64,000 bases of DNA from Narthecium ossifragum (taxonomy: Eukaryota; Streptophyta; Magnoliopsida; Dioscoreales; Nartheciaceae): assembly GCA_963920575.1 (NCBI GenBank), contig OY986974.1, forward strand, positions 1,798,001-1,862,000, given 5' to 3'. The notes below the pieces were generated by a model. It ran no database searches, was not told the DNA's origin, and worked only from the letters and a program-made list of their open reading frames with translations. Below are positions 45,317-56,805 of the stretch, in pieces. The translations under genes and the position numbers were made by a program. The first letter of the stretch is position 1. Every line of letters begins with the position of its first letter.

Positions 45317-47629
45317 TGTTTGTGTTAGTGTTTGATTAGAATGGCTAGGTGGACCCGGGATCGGAAGATCCGAGCTTGGGCTTGCGTTTTAGCCCAAGTT
45401 TTGCCTTCTTGGCAAAGGAGATCGATCCCCTTGAGAAGAAGATCGATCTTCTTTCTAAGAGGATCGATCCTCTTTGAGCAAAGGATCGATCCTCCCCTTC
45501 CAGCAAGTCAGGGCAGTTGGGTTTGCGAGGACGGCCGTCGTGGCCGTTGCTCTCCGTTGTCAGAGGAGAGGTCTCTTCCCCCACCTTCCCCGACCTTCCC
45601 CCACCTTCCCCGACCTTCCCCTACCTTCTCCTTCTCTTCTCTTCCTCTTCTTCCTTCTCTTCTTCTCCTTGGCTGTTTCTTCTTCCTGCAAGCAGAGCTT
45701 GCTCTGTTTTTCTTCCGGCAGCCCACCTTCAACTCCTCCGTTCTCCCTCCTCCGGCCACCGTTTTGGGCGTTCTAAAGCTTGTTGGATCCGTGGAGACGA
45801 GAGGAAGCTCCCTAAAGTGGTTTGGAACCTCGTTGGTGATCAACTCGCGGGGAATCAGCCGAGGAAAGCGCTGCTAGGTAGGTGTTCTACCTACATGAGT
45901 TAATTAGTGGGTTTAGTTAGATCTAGCCGTTAGATCTTGATGAAATTGTGCTGTGGGATGTATCTTATCTATTAGAATAACTGATTTATGTTTCATGCTA
46001 ATCAGTTGAGATTTGAGTAGGTTTTATCCATGATTAATCTCGGATTTCCGGTTTTCTGCTGTTCTTGAAGAACAGCCGGCTTGCGGCGAGTTTTTCGGCT
46101 TGTACATGCATGATCTTGGAATTTTATGAGAGATGAGAGTTGTAGATCTCTTCGTTATCTTTCCATGCCATCTTATTTTGTATTTTTACGATTTTCCTAC
46201 GAATTGTGGTGAATTTTCTCGTGGCGTGCGACGAGGCTGGGCTGAAACCGGTATGAGCATAGGATCGATCCTACTACCCCAGGATCGATCCTATGGCTGG
46301 CTGGTGGAGTTTTATGCAGTTTTGATTAGCCGTTTTGAGTAATGGTTTCCCGTGAATTCAGCCGTTGGATGATCCTGGATTTTGGATATGTTGATCTATG
46401 CATATAGATCTACTGGTTGCTAAGTTGGATCTTGAATCCGACGTCGTTTGGACGCCGGATCGACGGGGTCAACTAGCATCTTGTAGAGAACTGTTTGATG
46501 TTTTCAATAAGATATTATAAGCTCGGATTATAATAATATATTTTTACTGTTCATCGAAGTTTTCGGGGTTGCTTCCCGTTGCAGGGGTTCGCGGTTGACG
46601 GTCGTGGTACCGTCGTAATGCCGGGACCCGCTGCGGATCGGCTGGCAGCGGTTGGTAGTACCGCTGCAGCGATCCGGTTAGACTTGTATGTTGCCTGATC
46701 ATACTGTTGCATGCCTTATTTCTCTTATCTGTGTATGTCATTGCATGCATTCTCTGTTGTGCATTAGTTGCATGGTTAGGGCGTGGGTGATTTGTGGATC
46801 GCCGTCCCGAGGCTCGAAGCTCGGATTTAGCCCTAGGACCGGGGTTGGGTAGCTTGGTCCAGGTTCGAATTGTGATGTCCAGTCAAACTTGATGATAGGC
46901 TTAGATGACTGGTACACATGTTGCTTGATGATTATAGAGGTCGTGTCGGCTTCAAGTCAGGTGTTGAGGATGTCACCGGTGGCGGGTCTTTTTGTTTGGG
47001 CAGTGTCTGTTCCTGCCAGTAGGGGATCAGTGTGGGCCCATGGCGAGTTGGGTGACCACAGCTGGCACCCTGCGACACTAGGTGTATCCAGGATGGGCCC
47101 AGTCCGTTGGGGTGACCATGGTTGGATATGCCTAGAGATCACCGGTGGGGGGTTATGGGGCCCTCTGTAGCACACTCGAGTCTGGCTTGAGGGCGACACT
47201 GTTGCGTTTCCCCCTTCCTTCTGTGTGGCGTAGTGTAGAACCCTACTGAGCTTTATGCTCATTCCTACCCGGGGCTGCGTTTTGCAGGTGCAGGCGCCAG
47301 CTCTTCTTCAGTAGCCCCTACCGGGCAGGTGTTTGGTGACGCGGCGGCGTCTGGCGGGGTTTGAGGACCGGTGATCCCTTCTACACTTTTGTTATAGTTA
47401 GTCTCCTACGGGAGTATGATGTATAAACTGTTGTAACCCCTTTTGAGGTTTTGGATTATTGTATTATATTTGTTGAGGTTTAAATTTGTTGTAATATTCA
47501 GGGGTGCTTATGAATTGAATTGTGAAATCAGTCAGTTGGGGGGAACCCCTCGCCTTTATTTCCGCATTTAGTTAGTTTCCGGTTCGCGTCGCCCGGCCCG
47601 GTTGGGCTTTCGCGGGTCGGGGCGCGACA
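45317..47629. mobile_element. Candidate long solo LTR (Gypsy-like), about 2.3 kb
   Basis: It starts TGTTTGTGTTAG and ends CGGGTCGGGGCGCGACA, a 3' end like that of long plant Gypsy LTRs. It is flanked by TGACCT on both sides (45311-45316 and 47630-47635). The interior has no polymerase or gag coding. It is G/C-rich and contains six GATCGATC octamers. A six-base flank match is less usual than five, so the exact ends need alignment with other copies. Confidence 0.6.
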
Positions 47630-47867
47630 TGACCTGAACATGAGCCCTCTGGGAATCTGCTTGTTTCCCTTCATTTCTGTGTCACATAGAGTAGAATCTT
47701 ACTGATCTTTGTTGCTCACCCTACATGGGTTGAGCTTTGTTGTTCACCCTACCTGGGCTGCATCGGCGATGAAGGTACGGATGCGATTCCTTCTTCATGT
47801 GGTCTTCTAGATGGTGGCGTGGCATTTTCGGAGAGATAACCACTTCAAGATAAGCACGCTTAATTTG

Positions 47868-48076
47868 GAGTTTTTTTTGGCGATATCACTGTCATCACGG
47901 CTTTAAAACTCATTTTGTTATAGAAGGCGATTAATATATATATATATATATATGTTCTCTATCCACATTCAGACGTTGTGGAATACTCGACCATTTGACT
48001 CAGCCAGACGCCCTCAAGGTGATATCACCATCAAGATGTCGGATCCACATAATCCATCACTTGGGGGATCCTCACG
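47868..48076. repeat. Third copy of the 43.4-kb repeat
   Basis: It has the same order of phrases as the copies at 43402-43858 ('ggctttaaaactcattttgttatagaaggcg', 'cagacgttgtgg', 'cttgggggatcctcac'), with a (TA)n run inside. It lies on the far side of the LTR block. Confidence 0.8.
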
Positions 48077-48107
48077 GTTTTTCTCTCTTACTATCTTTAA
48101 ACACTCA

Positions 48108-48366
48108 ATTGGTACGGGGATAACTTTATTCTGGGTTAAGGGGCTTTATTCCCGGTTTCGAGAATAACTTTATAATGATTAATTGGAATAAGGGAAAAGT
48201 AGAGTGGAGAGTGGGAATAGTTTTGTAATGAACTTGGAACAGGGAAAGGTGTTTGGGGATAAAGTGTATAATAAGTAGTGGATTCGGGAATATTTCAGGA
48301 ATATTCCCTCCCTTAATCCAGGTTAAGGGTTATTTCCATTTGATATTCCCGTACCAAACGGCCCTC
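48108..48366. mobile_element. MITE-like element
   Basis: About 259 bases lie between TTGGTACGGGGATA and its inverted match TATTCCCGTACCAA. The outer words are of the 'ccgtttggta' kind typical of plant MITEs. The interior is full of 'ggaata/gggaat' phrases. The target duplication is not certain. Confidence 0.6.
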
Positions 48367-48369
48367 AAG

Positions 48370-49302
48370 GTTTTCAAGTGTCTCAATTGTTGGAATAGTT
48401 TTCTTAATTAAGAGAGTTTGGGTTTGACTTCGTTAGTCCATAACACCGTCAAATATCGATCCAAGATCGGACTTTATTATATCCTAGAGGCGAATTTGTT
48501 ACAACCTTGGTGCACATCACTAGATCCTTAGTGGTGGAGGTGAATATTGTCTTAAGGAAAGCGACAAGGTAACGCGTCTTGAAGCATCTTCTCTCGATCG
48601 ACATTGACGCTCGAGTTTCTTCTCCAAGTACTTTCTTATACAAGAACGTTTTTTTTTTTAAACTATAAATATGACCTTCGGCCATGATATGAAAATGCAC
48701 TATGAGAGGGAAATTACAGTAGATTGCACTGTGCGATTAACAAGTTGCACAACTAATTAAAGTAAAAATCAGCATCAAAGCCTAGTGTTCTATTAACACT
48801 AAAAAGCCTAGTGCATCCATACGGTGATTCTCAGATTAATTTAGGCATGCATTTATGACTATACTTTGTTTACAGAACTGCTTGAAGGCAAAATGAAGGA
48901 CAATTAACTATGCTCTAAGATTACAGATCTGCTGAAATTTTTCTTTTTTTCTTTTACAAACTCTACGAACTCCAATACATTATGGTAAAAAAGGCCATCA
49001 GAAAAAGCCTCTGAATCTATAACAATCTCTTTAGGTATTTTATCAATGAAATACAAAACTTTTAACTTCACCACTAATCTTCCCTTTTAAGTTGACCAAA
49101 TAATTCTTTTGAGTGATTGGAAACTGCGTATGGATATTGTAGTCCTGTAGGATGCAGCCGAACATATACTTTGGGGTGAGAGAGTACGGCTGGAGCTTAA
49201 ATTGTGGAAGAGTTGGAGCAGAAAGCTACAAGTGAGATTATTTACATGATCAAGTACAACTGTTTCAATGCTGCAAAACATTCCCCAAGAGACATGGTCC
49301 CC
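48370..49302. other. Intergenic, no gene seen
   Basis: A/T-rich sequence; short open stretches only. Confidence 0.5.
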
Positions 49303-49310
49303 CTTGTGGG

Positions 49311-49474
49311 CAGGAGCGGACCTATTAACCTCCGTGGGCCTCGCACCCCACACCCCCACCCCAGTGCCCCCCGCCCCCCCCCCCCCCCCCCCCCTTGGCC
49401 CCCCCTGAGGCCCTGCCGCCCTGACCCTTCCTTCCCTCGGCCCCCCCTTACTCGAGAGGCTGGGTCCGCCCCTG
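49311..49474. mobile_element. hAT-type MITE, second copy
   Basis: The 164-bp element is bounded by CAGGAGCGGACCTA and TGGGTCCGCCCCTG. It is flanked by near-identical 8-base duplications (CTTGTGGG at 49303-49310, CTTGTAGG at 49475-49482). It is the same family as 9591-9764 but inserted in the opposite orientation, with C runs instead of G runs, including about 20 consecutive C around 49374-49394. Confidence 0.88.
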
Positions 49475-49482
49475 CTTGTAGG

Positions 49483-52386
49483 CTTATAGATCTTCTCTAC
49501 TACTGATGAGTTGTGATTCCACAAACCAAGACATTGGTTGTAGAGTTCTCTCAAAATATAGATTTGCCAAATTAGACAGGCCACTTTCCTGTTTATCCTC
49601 TCAAGACCCAACTCTTTCTTTTTTTTGGTTTGTTTTCCAATTGATCAAATTGAATCCATGATCCTAGAACTATTATATCTTGCAGTTTGGATCCTCAGGT
49701 ATGATTCATAAGACTCTCCTCTGTATGGTCAAACAGGATGCATGTGCAAGACTCAGCGAAAAAACCTGAAAGTGGCGAAAGGAATGCTCACTTGTTTATG
49801 ATGGCTGCATGGTCTAACTTAGTAGCATACAAGGTGCTCTTTATATGCATATTTGAAGAAAATGGTGTGCAAAAGAAGGTGAGGGCATTATAGTGATTGC
49901 ATACATTAATTTAGATTGTTCAGAGTTCTTTAAGTGTGGAGATTTCTTTGTAGTTTTCAGGGAATCAAAGGGTTACCTTGTAAGGGTTGTCTTAATTGCT
50001 ATTGAAGTAAAAGAGGAGGTAAAAAGATGGTGACAATGCCAGTTGGTTGGTTGCCTACCTTCTTCCATTCCTGCCAATCTCATAGGCTTAAAATACAAGA
50101 AGAGGTATCATCTCTTCTTCAAATAACTCAGTTTCACAGTTTATTATGTTTACTTCTTGTGGAGCTTCTGTTAGGACAACAACACCCCTACTTGCCCACC
50201 AAAATAGTACATAGAAGTCACATGAAACTATATATCTTTGATGTACTTGTTATAGTTTAACTAGATTTTATCAAACCTTTGCTTGGTTTCTAAGGATGAG
50301 ATGATGGAACACCACTAATTATGATATCTCTCTTCCAGCTACTGACTATAGATTTTCTGAAAGGCAGATTAAACTCACACATATATAGATGTTACTCTTG
50401 ACCTCTGCTCTAATACCATGTTCCTTATAGCACCTAACCAAAAGGTTAAACTGTTGGGAGAGAATGAATTTAAGATATTCATAGTCTAAGAATAGAAATG
50501 ACATGTATTTCTAGTAAAACTTCTCCTTATGGGATAGAGTACTTGTTTTGCTTGCACTCCAATTGGAAACTATTAGGGAGGCTCTCTTAATTACTTCTGT
50601 CTTCAACAAACCCAAATAAAAAACCATAGTACAATTGCGGTGTTGTGTGAGGCCCAATGCTTGTACTAAACTTATTCATACTACTTACAGGTTGGAGTAA
50701 GACAATGGTTTTCCCAATTTAATCTATTCTTCAATAGTCAGAAATGGAGATCTCTTGTTGGATCTCAGTATCTAGGGACCAATTCTTAATCAACTTTTGT
50801 CTAGGACTTGTTTGGTTGAGCAGAGCCTCCAAATGAAGTCTCCTACCGGAGTAGCCAAGTTCGGCTCAATTTGATCCGTTTGATTGGTCTAAATGATGGG
50901 CCAATGAAACACGCACTTAGTTGCAAAGGTCAGAATGAAAGCAGAACACTATAAAGAAGATGATGGTACTATCAAACGAAGAAATACTATTGCTAGATTC
51001 CACCAACTTACATGTTTTAACAAAGCTGATGATGTGAGAGGAACCCAATTCAAGTTGTGTAAATTGGCAAGTTCTGATCAAGAAGAGACTAAAACTCAGG
51101 CCACCATCTTCCCAGAAATAAAGGTATTGATCCATTTCGTCATTATGATTGGGAAAGGAAATAAATCCGTACAAGAAACAGTGGATTGGTTATAAAAATG
51201 TTTAGCAAAAATGATGAGTATTAGACCCCTGAGTGGGGGAGCTTAATGGAGTGGATTGAGGGTTCTTCCATTATGGCAGAGGATAAAGCCAACTCTAAAC
51301 CCATCATTAGTGGCTCAAAGTATAGACAAAAGCCTCAAAACCCGACCTTAATCATGGTTTACAAGAAACTTTATGCAATATAGGGGTTACCATAAGAAAG
51401 ACTTTTATGTGATCTTGTCATGTAGTATATTTTGTATATTCCCAAAATCTCTTGCAGATTACTACTCTTGTTTACCCCTATATATTGGAAGGCTGCCTTC
51501 ATCTTTGTCCTCAGCTATGACACCTGACAGGTGCTTGGACCCTATTGTTTTTTGATGAATAATGAAAGATTTAATTGGTGAGGATGTTCACATATTTTGC
51601 TTTCTGTCTCTTTATTTCAACTTTAATGGGTTCCTGCATTCTGACATCAGTTATGGAAAAGTAATAAAAAAGCAGGTAGAGCAGTGTTGATGGGCCTTTA
51701 TTGAAATGAGAAAAGAGAGCAGCAGGATGAGACGTTACTCCACAGACTGATGAAGGCTATTGTTGCAGTGCGAGGCTCAAAACAAAGGGGAGAGATTAAA
51801 AGAAGAGGAGCATAGACAGGTGAATATTGTTTATTTTTAAACTTCTGAACTGTTCTTCATATAGATAGATGAGTTTGTAATCAACAGAAGGTTGTTTGAT
51901 AAGCTTTGTTACTGCAATGGAAATTTCTTGTTCTGTCGTGATTTCTGGTTTGATTAGATAAGAACACAAAGGGTGTTTGAATCATTTAATCATCTGGAAA
52001 CTGTTACCTGGGCTGATGGTTTTGGCCAACTATGATTGGATAGATGATGTGATTTTGATGAAATTTTGTATGAACTCTGCCGACCAAGTATTCGTTGTAG
52101 GGTTATCATAGGTAATACCTGATCTGCAGAGAGGTATGGATGATTAAACAGCAAATTTGGTGCAGCTTACTTGATGGGTTTCCTTGAAATCGCTGCCATT
52201 TTCAAAACATAAAGCTGTATAATAAAAGAAGGGATCCTTTTGTAAGTCTAATACTCTGGAGCTTTTTGATATCTCCAATGGAGGTTGGGAGGGAAAGTGC
52301 CACATGGTGAGCTGGAATGCTTGCACATGGCCTCCACAATCTCCAAGCCATTGGTGCCTGAAACTAATACATTAGACTACAGGCTT
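49483..52386. other. Intergenic, 2.9 kb
   Basis: No protein-coding gene recognised on either strand and no clear element boundary. The right part is probably the promoter and leader of the gene at 53026. Confidence 0.5.
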
Positions 52387-52561
52387 TGGCCCTTCCATAG
52401 CACATAAGGACCACCTATGTGGGAACTTAAAATTTTCTTTCACAGAAACCCATTCTTTGAAGAGCCATGGTGGCCCTTCCATAGCACATAAGGACCACCT
52501 ATGTGGGTATGTGGGAACTTAATTTTTTTTTTCACAGAAACCCATTCTTTGAAGAGCCATG
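52387..52561. repeat. 84/91-bp tandem duplication
   Basis: Two adjacent copies (52387-52470 and 52471-52561) start TGGCCCTTCCATAGCACATA and end TTTGAAGAGCCATGG. They differ mainly by a 'tatgtggg' insertion and the length of a T run. This is a recent duplication in the upstream region of the next gene. Confidence 0.92.
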
Positions 52562-53025
52562 GGAACTGTGAAGATTGAAACAGCCCAGCAGTTTCAGTGC
52601 TGCTCCAGTAGAGAAGACGCTCACCCTTTTCTCTCTTCTCACTGCAGGGATAGGCTACAGTTGTTCATCTCTTTAAAAGGGTTCATCCAAAGTCTCTGTC
52701 TTTATCTCCTCTTTCACATAATCCTCAATCTTGTTAGAAATTTTCTCTTCAAATTTTATTGTTCAACAGAAAGCCTATACTTTCTCTTTTGCCCTTATCT
52801 GCAGGTGTCTTGGGCTAGCTTTCCTTTTGGCTTTTCAGATGTATGAACAGGAGAGGAAAGATAAGAAGAAAGGAGAGAAGAACAAAAGTTGAGGGTTCAA
52901 TGGTTTCTTATTCTCCTCAGATATATGCAAACTCCCATCAATACTGTGGTCGCCTCTCTTTGTTTGATCCATAAGATAAGCAGCTTCGCTGTTATCCAAT
53001 CTATTTGTATACAGCATACTGCCAG

Positions 53026-53781
53026 ATGGGTTCTCCTCCTCTTTGTGTTTTGAGGCATCAAGTAGTGGCCATAGCACTGAGCCTTCTTTTCCTCACTTGT
53101 GGGTGCTGCTATAGCTATTTATTTTCCTCGACATTTGTTACATGTTTAGCTTTAGTTGTACCCATTTCCTTTCCTTTCATCTTCAACAAGATTAAACAGC
53201 TTCAGTTGGTCAGTTGGATGAAGAAGACACAGAAATTAGAAGTAGGCCAGGAGCTTCTACCAAAATATGAGGTTGCTGAGCAAAAGAAAGTTATTCAAGA
53301 AGAAGTTGATGAGTTTGAGGTTAAAGAATTAGCTGCCAGTTTACCGGTCCGACAATCTGACTGTAATAGCCTAAAGATTGCAGAGATCAATAAGCCATCG
53401 CCGGAAAAGGATTGCCGGTTATCGGCTGCCTGGAATGGTCTGTATACTACAGAAATGAGCCTTATTCCACCAAGATGCTCGGATTGTTCGCTCTTTAACG
53501 AGGAGGCGCCGGAGAACTTTGATCAGTTGACTGGGTGCTCGGATGGTTTGATATCAGATGACGACAGCTTAATTGAAATTGCCCTCCCGGACGGCCACTA
53601 CGTAGCGTCGGACGAATCAAGCACACTCTTCAGGCCAAACTTAAGAGGAGGTTTGCTACCGGAGTTCTTGCCGGAGGCTGTGTTCAGGCAACATGGGCTG
53701 TTGGAGCTCTTGTCAGAGATCAATGAAGAGGACAATTTGATTGAGATTGACATCAATATGGGCTCCATCAAATGCTACTAA
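53026..53781 (+). CDS. Plant membrane protein of unknown function
   Basis: A single-exon frame of 251 residues starting MGSPPLCVLRHQ, the first ATG in frame. Two hydrophobic stretches (VVAIALSLLFLTCGCCYSYL and FVTCLALVVPISFPFIF) lie within the first 60 residues. A long acidic, soluble part follows. The best-conserved features are ISDDDSLIEIALPDGHYV and the C-terminal ENLIEID-like motif (NLIEIDINMGSIKC), known from a plant-only family without assigned function. Upstream exons could exist; the frame is not open to another ATG. The topology suggests a membrane hairpin with a cytosolic tail. Confidence 0.75.
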   Translation: MGSPPLCVLRHQVVAIALSLLFLTCGCCYSYLFSSTFVTCLALVVPISFPFIFNKIKQLQLVSWMKKTQKLEVGQELLPKYEVAEQKKVIQEEVDEFEVKELAASLPVRQSDCNSLKIAEINKPSPEKDCRLSAAWNGLYTTEMSLIPPRCSDCSLFNEEAPENFDQLTGCSDGLISDDDSLIEIALPDGHYVASDESSTLFRPNLRGGLLPEFLPEAVFRQHGLLELLSEINEEDNLIEIDINMGSIKCY

Positions 53782-54490
53782 TGCCTAAGCTTGAAGAAAG
53801 AGGGTAAGTCCTCTTCTTGGTTGACTGTTGTTGTATGATATTCTTTAGAGATTGGCTTAAATAAAAGGGTACTTGGGAATCCTCTTTTCAAGCTTTTCAA
53901 GGTTTATAAAATTTGCTACTGTAGTTATGGCTGCAGCATAAGCTAGCCTTTCTTCAGCCATGCCTTACTTTAGGGTTAGGGTTCTTTAAATGAGGCAGTC
54001 TTTATCTCTAACCTTACTTTCTTGGAAGGCTTTGTAGCAAAACCATCCCTTTCATTTATACAAGAACACATATTTGTACATAGCCTGAAATATTGAATCC
54101 AATTTCATGTTTCGGCCGGATCCAGCCAAGCATTTCACTCTGCACAAGTTATGCTGCCATTCAAGAACAGCATGCATGTTTTATTGAGTCAAGAAGTACA
54201 GGAAAGGGTTTTGAGTATGTTGTGCAAAAGAAAGATCTCCTTCTGAGAAGTAGATATTTGGCAATCTTGTGAAACATGAACAATGGTGGCCTTTTTTTTT
54301 TGTACTGATCTCTATGAGGGCCTAAAGTTATAATCCATGGAGAGTTTTTCTTAGATAATTTTGCCTTTGTATGCTGCCACTATGTATTTTTTTATCGGTA
54401 AAACCTGCTCATCAGGTGCAGAGAAGAGAATTTTTCAGATATCTAATTAGAACAAGAAGAGAAATTAGCAAAATCATGCACCTTACTTCA
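53782..54490. other. 3' side of the membrane-protein gene; junction to the LINE
   Basis: Probably 3' UTR and spacer. The exact left border of the LINE lies between about 54380 and 54498 and could not be fixed. Confidence 0.45.
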
Positions 54491-54497
54491 AATTCAA

Positions 54498-56109
54498 TTG
54501 GAAAGCATCTGCAGACACTTTCTTTGGAGAGGGAGGAGATCAAGTCTTTGCAATGTGGCTCGGAAAGAGGTTTGTACTCCTAAAGAGGTGGGAGGGCTTG
54601 GGCTGAGAGATCTAGGTCTTTGGCAAAAAGCGTTGAAAATGAACAGAATGGCTTTGTTCCTTGATAAGAGCCAAAGTATTTGGAAGCAGTTGAGTAGAGC
54701 CAAGTACAAATGGAAAGAGATTCTCCCGTCTAAGAGGACTCTTCGGGGTGGATCACCGCATTGGAAAGCTTTATGCGAGGCTGTAGACGTGATCAGGAAA
54801 GGATTAATTTGTAAACCAGGCAAGAATAGTGCAATCAGTCTGATTCATGATAACTGGCTAGGCTTTGGTGCTCTGGCAGATTCTCCCCTTCTCTTCAATG
54901 GTGATGAACGTTTTCATTCCGCGGTGGTGGGGGATTTGCAGAATGAGTCAGAATGGAACTATGATTGTGTGGTAGAGTTTGGTCATGAAGCCTTGGCAGA
55001 AGAGATCTTCAAAGTTCCAATTAGAGCAGAGGAAACTGGGGATTGCTGCCGCTGGTCTCTAAATAAGAATGGTTTCATCACTACAGCATCTTCTTATGAT
55101 TTTTTAGTGAAGGAGAAAGTTAATCCCAAACGCTATGATGAGATGGAGGTTTGGAGAAACCTTTGGAGTTTGCCTATTGGGCCAAGAGTCAAGCAGTTTC
55201 TTTGGCATGTCCTTCATGGTAAACTGGCTGTGAAAGAAGCATTGTGGAGGTGCATGATGGTCTCAGACAGGTTATGCCCGAGGTGTGGAAGTGATACTGA
55301 AAGTATTCCTCATGCGTTGTTGGAGTGTGGATTCGCCAAAGAAGTCCTAGAGGCTATCCTGCGTGAACAAAATTGGGATGGAGAAGAATGGGGAGCAGAA
55401 GATTATTTGAATTTATTACTCAGATCCTCGAATGAAGAGGGCAGAAGAAACCTCAAGGTTCATGTTGCCTATGCCATATGGTTAATATGGAAGGATCGAA
55501 ATCGAGTGGTATTCGATGGGGGTGGGGATTCAGCGAGAAGCCTCGTGTTCAAAGCATGTCGAGCGGCCAAGGAGTGTCTACAGATGCGAGGGCTCCGTTC
55601 AGACGCTAGGAGGAGATGGGAGGGGATGGTTTTGCAGGTAGATGCTTCATGGGTGCATGACACAAATCAAGCAGCGGCGATTGGCGTGGTGGAGATCAAA
55701 GACACAGAGGCGGTCTGGGCCATGGGAAGACCCGTTGATGTTGGATCGTGTATTGAGGCGGAACTACGTGCAATATTTTATGGGATTACTTGGGCTAGGG
55801 AGAAGGGCTATGTGGAGTTGGTGGTGGAATCTGACTCAAAAACGGCAGTTGACATGTTGCAGAGCAGGATGCTTTGGACTCATCAGGTTGAGTCGGTTTT
55901 GAAGGATATTTGGGAGGTGGGGATGCACTTCCAGGTTCTTGTTTTTACTCATATCCCCAGAGATCAAAATTGTATAGCAGATGGGATAGCACGGTGGTGC
56001 CGTCGAGCTCAAGTGCCTCTTTATTGGGCCTTGGCGGATGGCATTACGTCGATAAACAGGTTCTTGTAGTTCCTGTTAGCCAATAGGCTCATTTAATCGA
56101 ACAAAAAAA
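54498..56109 (+). mobile_element. LINE retrotransposon, 3' half (zf-RVT and RNase H)
   Basis: The frame is open for 523 residues and ends at 56069. It starts after the reverse-transcriptase core with the typical thumb segment (SICRHFLWRG..., CTPKEVGGLGLRDL). Next comes the zf-RVT zinc-binding domain (WSLPIGPRVKQFLWHVLHG, LCPRCGSDTESIPHALLEC, about 230-290). The C-terminus is an RNase H domain (VDASWVHDTNQAAAIGVVE; acidic sites in EAELRAI and VESDSKTAV; IPRDQNCIADGIARW). The tail ends TTAGCCAATAGGCTCATTTA plus a short poly(A). The 5' part (endonuclease and RT palm) is missing, which is typical 5' truncation. The intact frame suggests a young insertion. No target duplication was identified. Confidence 0.9.
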
Positions 56110-56654
56110 GATCATAAGGCCACAGAGATGCTTCTAATGTTGGTGTTTGTCTATGATTTTTTATTAAATGGTGCGTCTCGCAAAACAAAGGGCAAAAGCA
56201 TCCAAAATAGTTTTAAAATTTTCTTCTGACAATTTGGGTTTTCAGCAATATGTGCCATCAACATTTGTAGTTATGAACTGATTTGAGAAATTGGGAATTA
56301 ATCAATAGCTTGTTAAAAAAACCACAATCACATTTATTGGAGATTAGAAACAAGAAATTGAGGGGACGCTTGGCTTGGAAAAATACTTTCATGTTTTCGT
56401 TCTCTATTTTTATTTTTTTATTTTTTCTGTTTTCTGTTTTCCAATTTCTGAAACGGTGTTTGGTTTGGATGAGGACCAATCATACGAATTTGAATTAAAA
56501 TGATCAAAAAATTCATACAGTCAAGAAGATTTTTCATACATGGGATAAAGTCCCCGCAGGGAGGATTACTTACAAAATTAAATCTGTTACAAATTTGGAC
56601 GATCTGACGTAAGTAGAGTTATTCCAATAATCTATCCGCCTTCATGCTCATCTC

Positions 56655-56655
<1 letters not shown>

Positions 56656-56719
<64 letters not shown>
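56656..56719. repeat. (TA)n microsatellite
   Basis: More than 60 bases of pure TA repeat, about 90 bases left of the Helitron copy. Confidence 0.95.
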
Positions 56720-56805
56720 TATAAATTCATAATTACAACATATGTGCACATGACGTAGAAAAGGTGTAAAATCGTATTATACATTTCCTCTCATAATATA
56801 GATAA

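Noticed and set aside
45332..45903. Several overlapping open frames of 100-180 codons
   Set aside because: They lie inside the LTR and have low-complexity Pro/Ser/Phe composition; no retrotransposon protein is encoded.
49204..49506. Pro-rich open frame of 100 codons
   Set aside because: It is created by the C-rich interior of the hAT MITE.
50917..51195. Overlapping open frames of about 85 codons on both strands
   Set aside because: No family motif and no supporting splice sites; probably chance.
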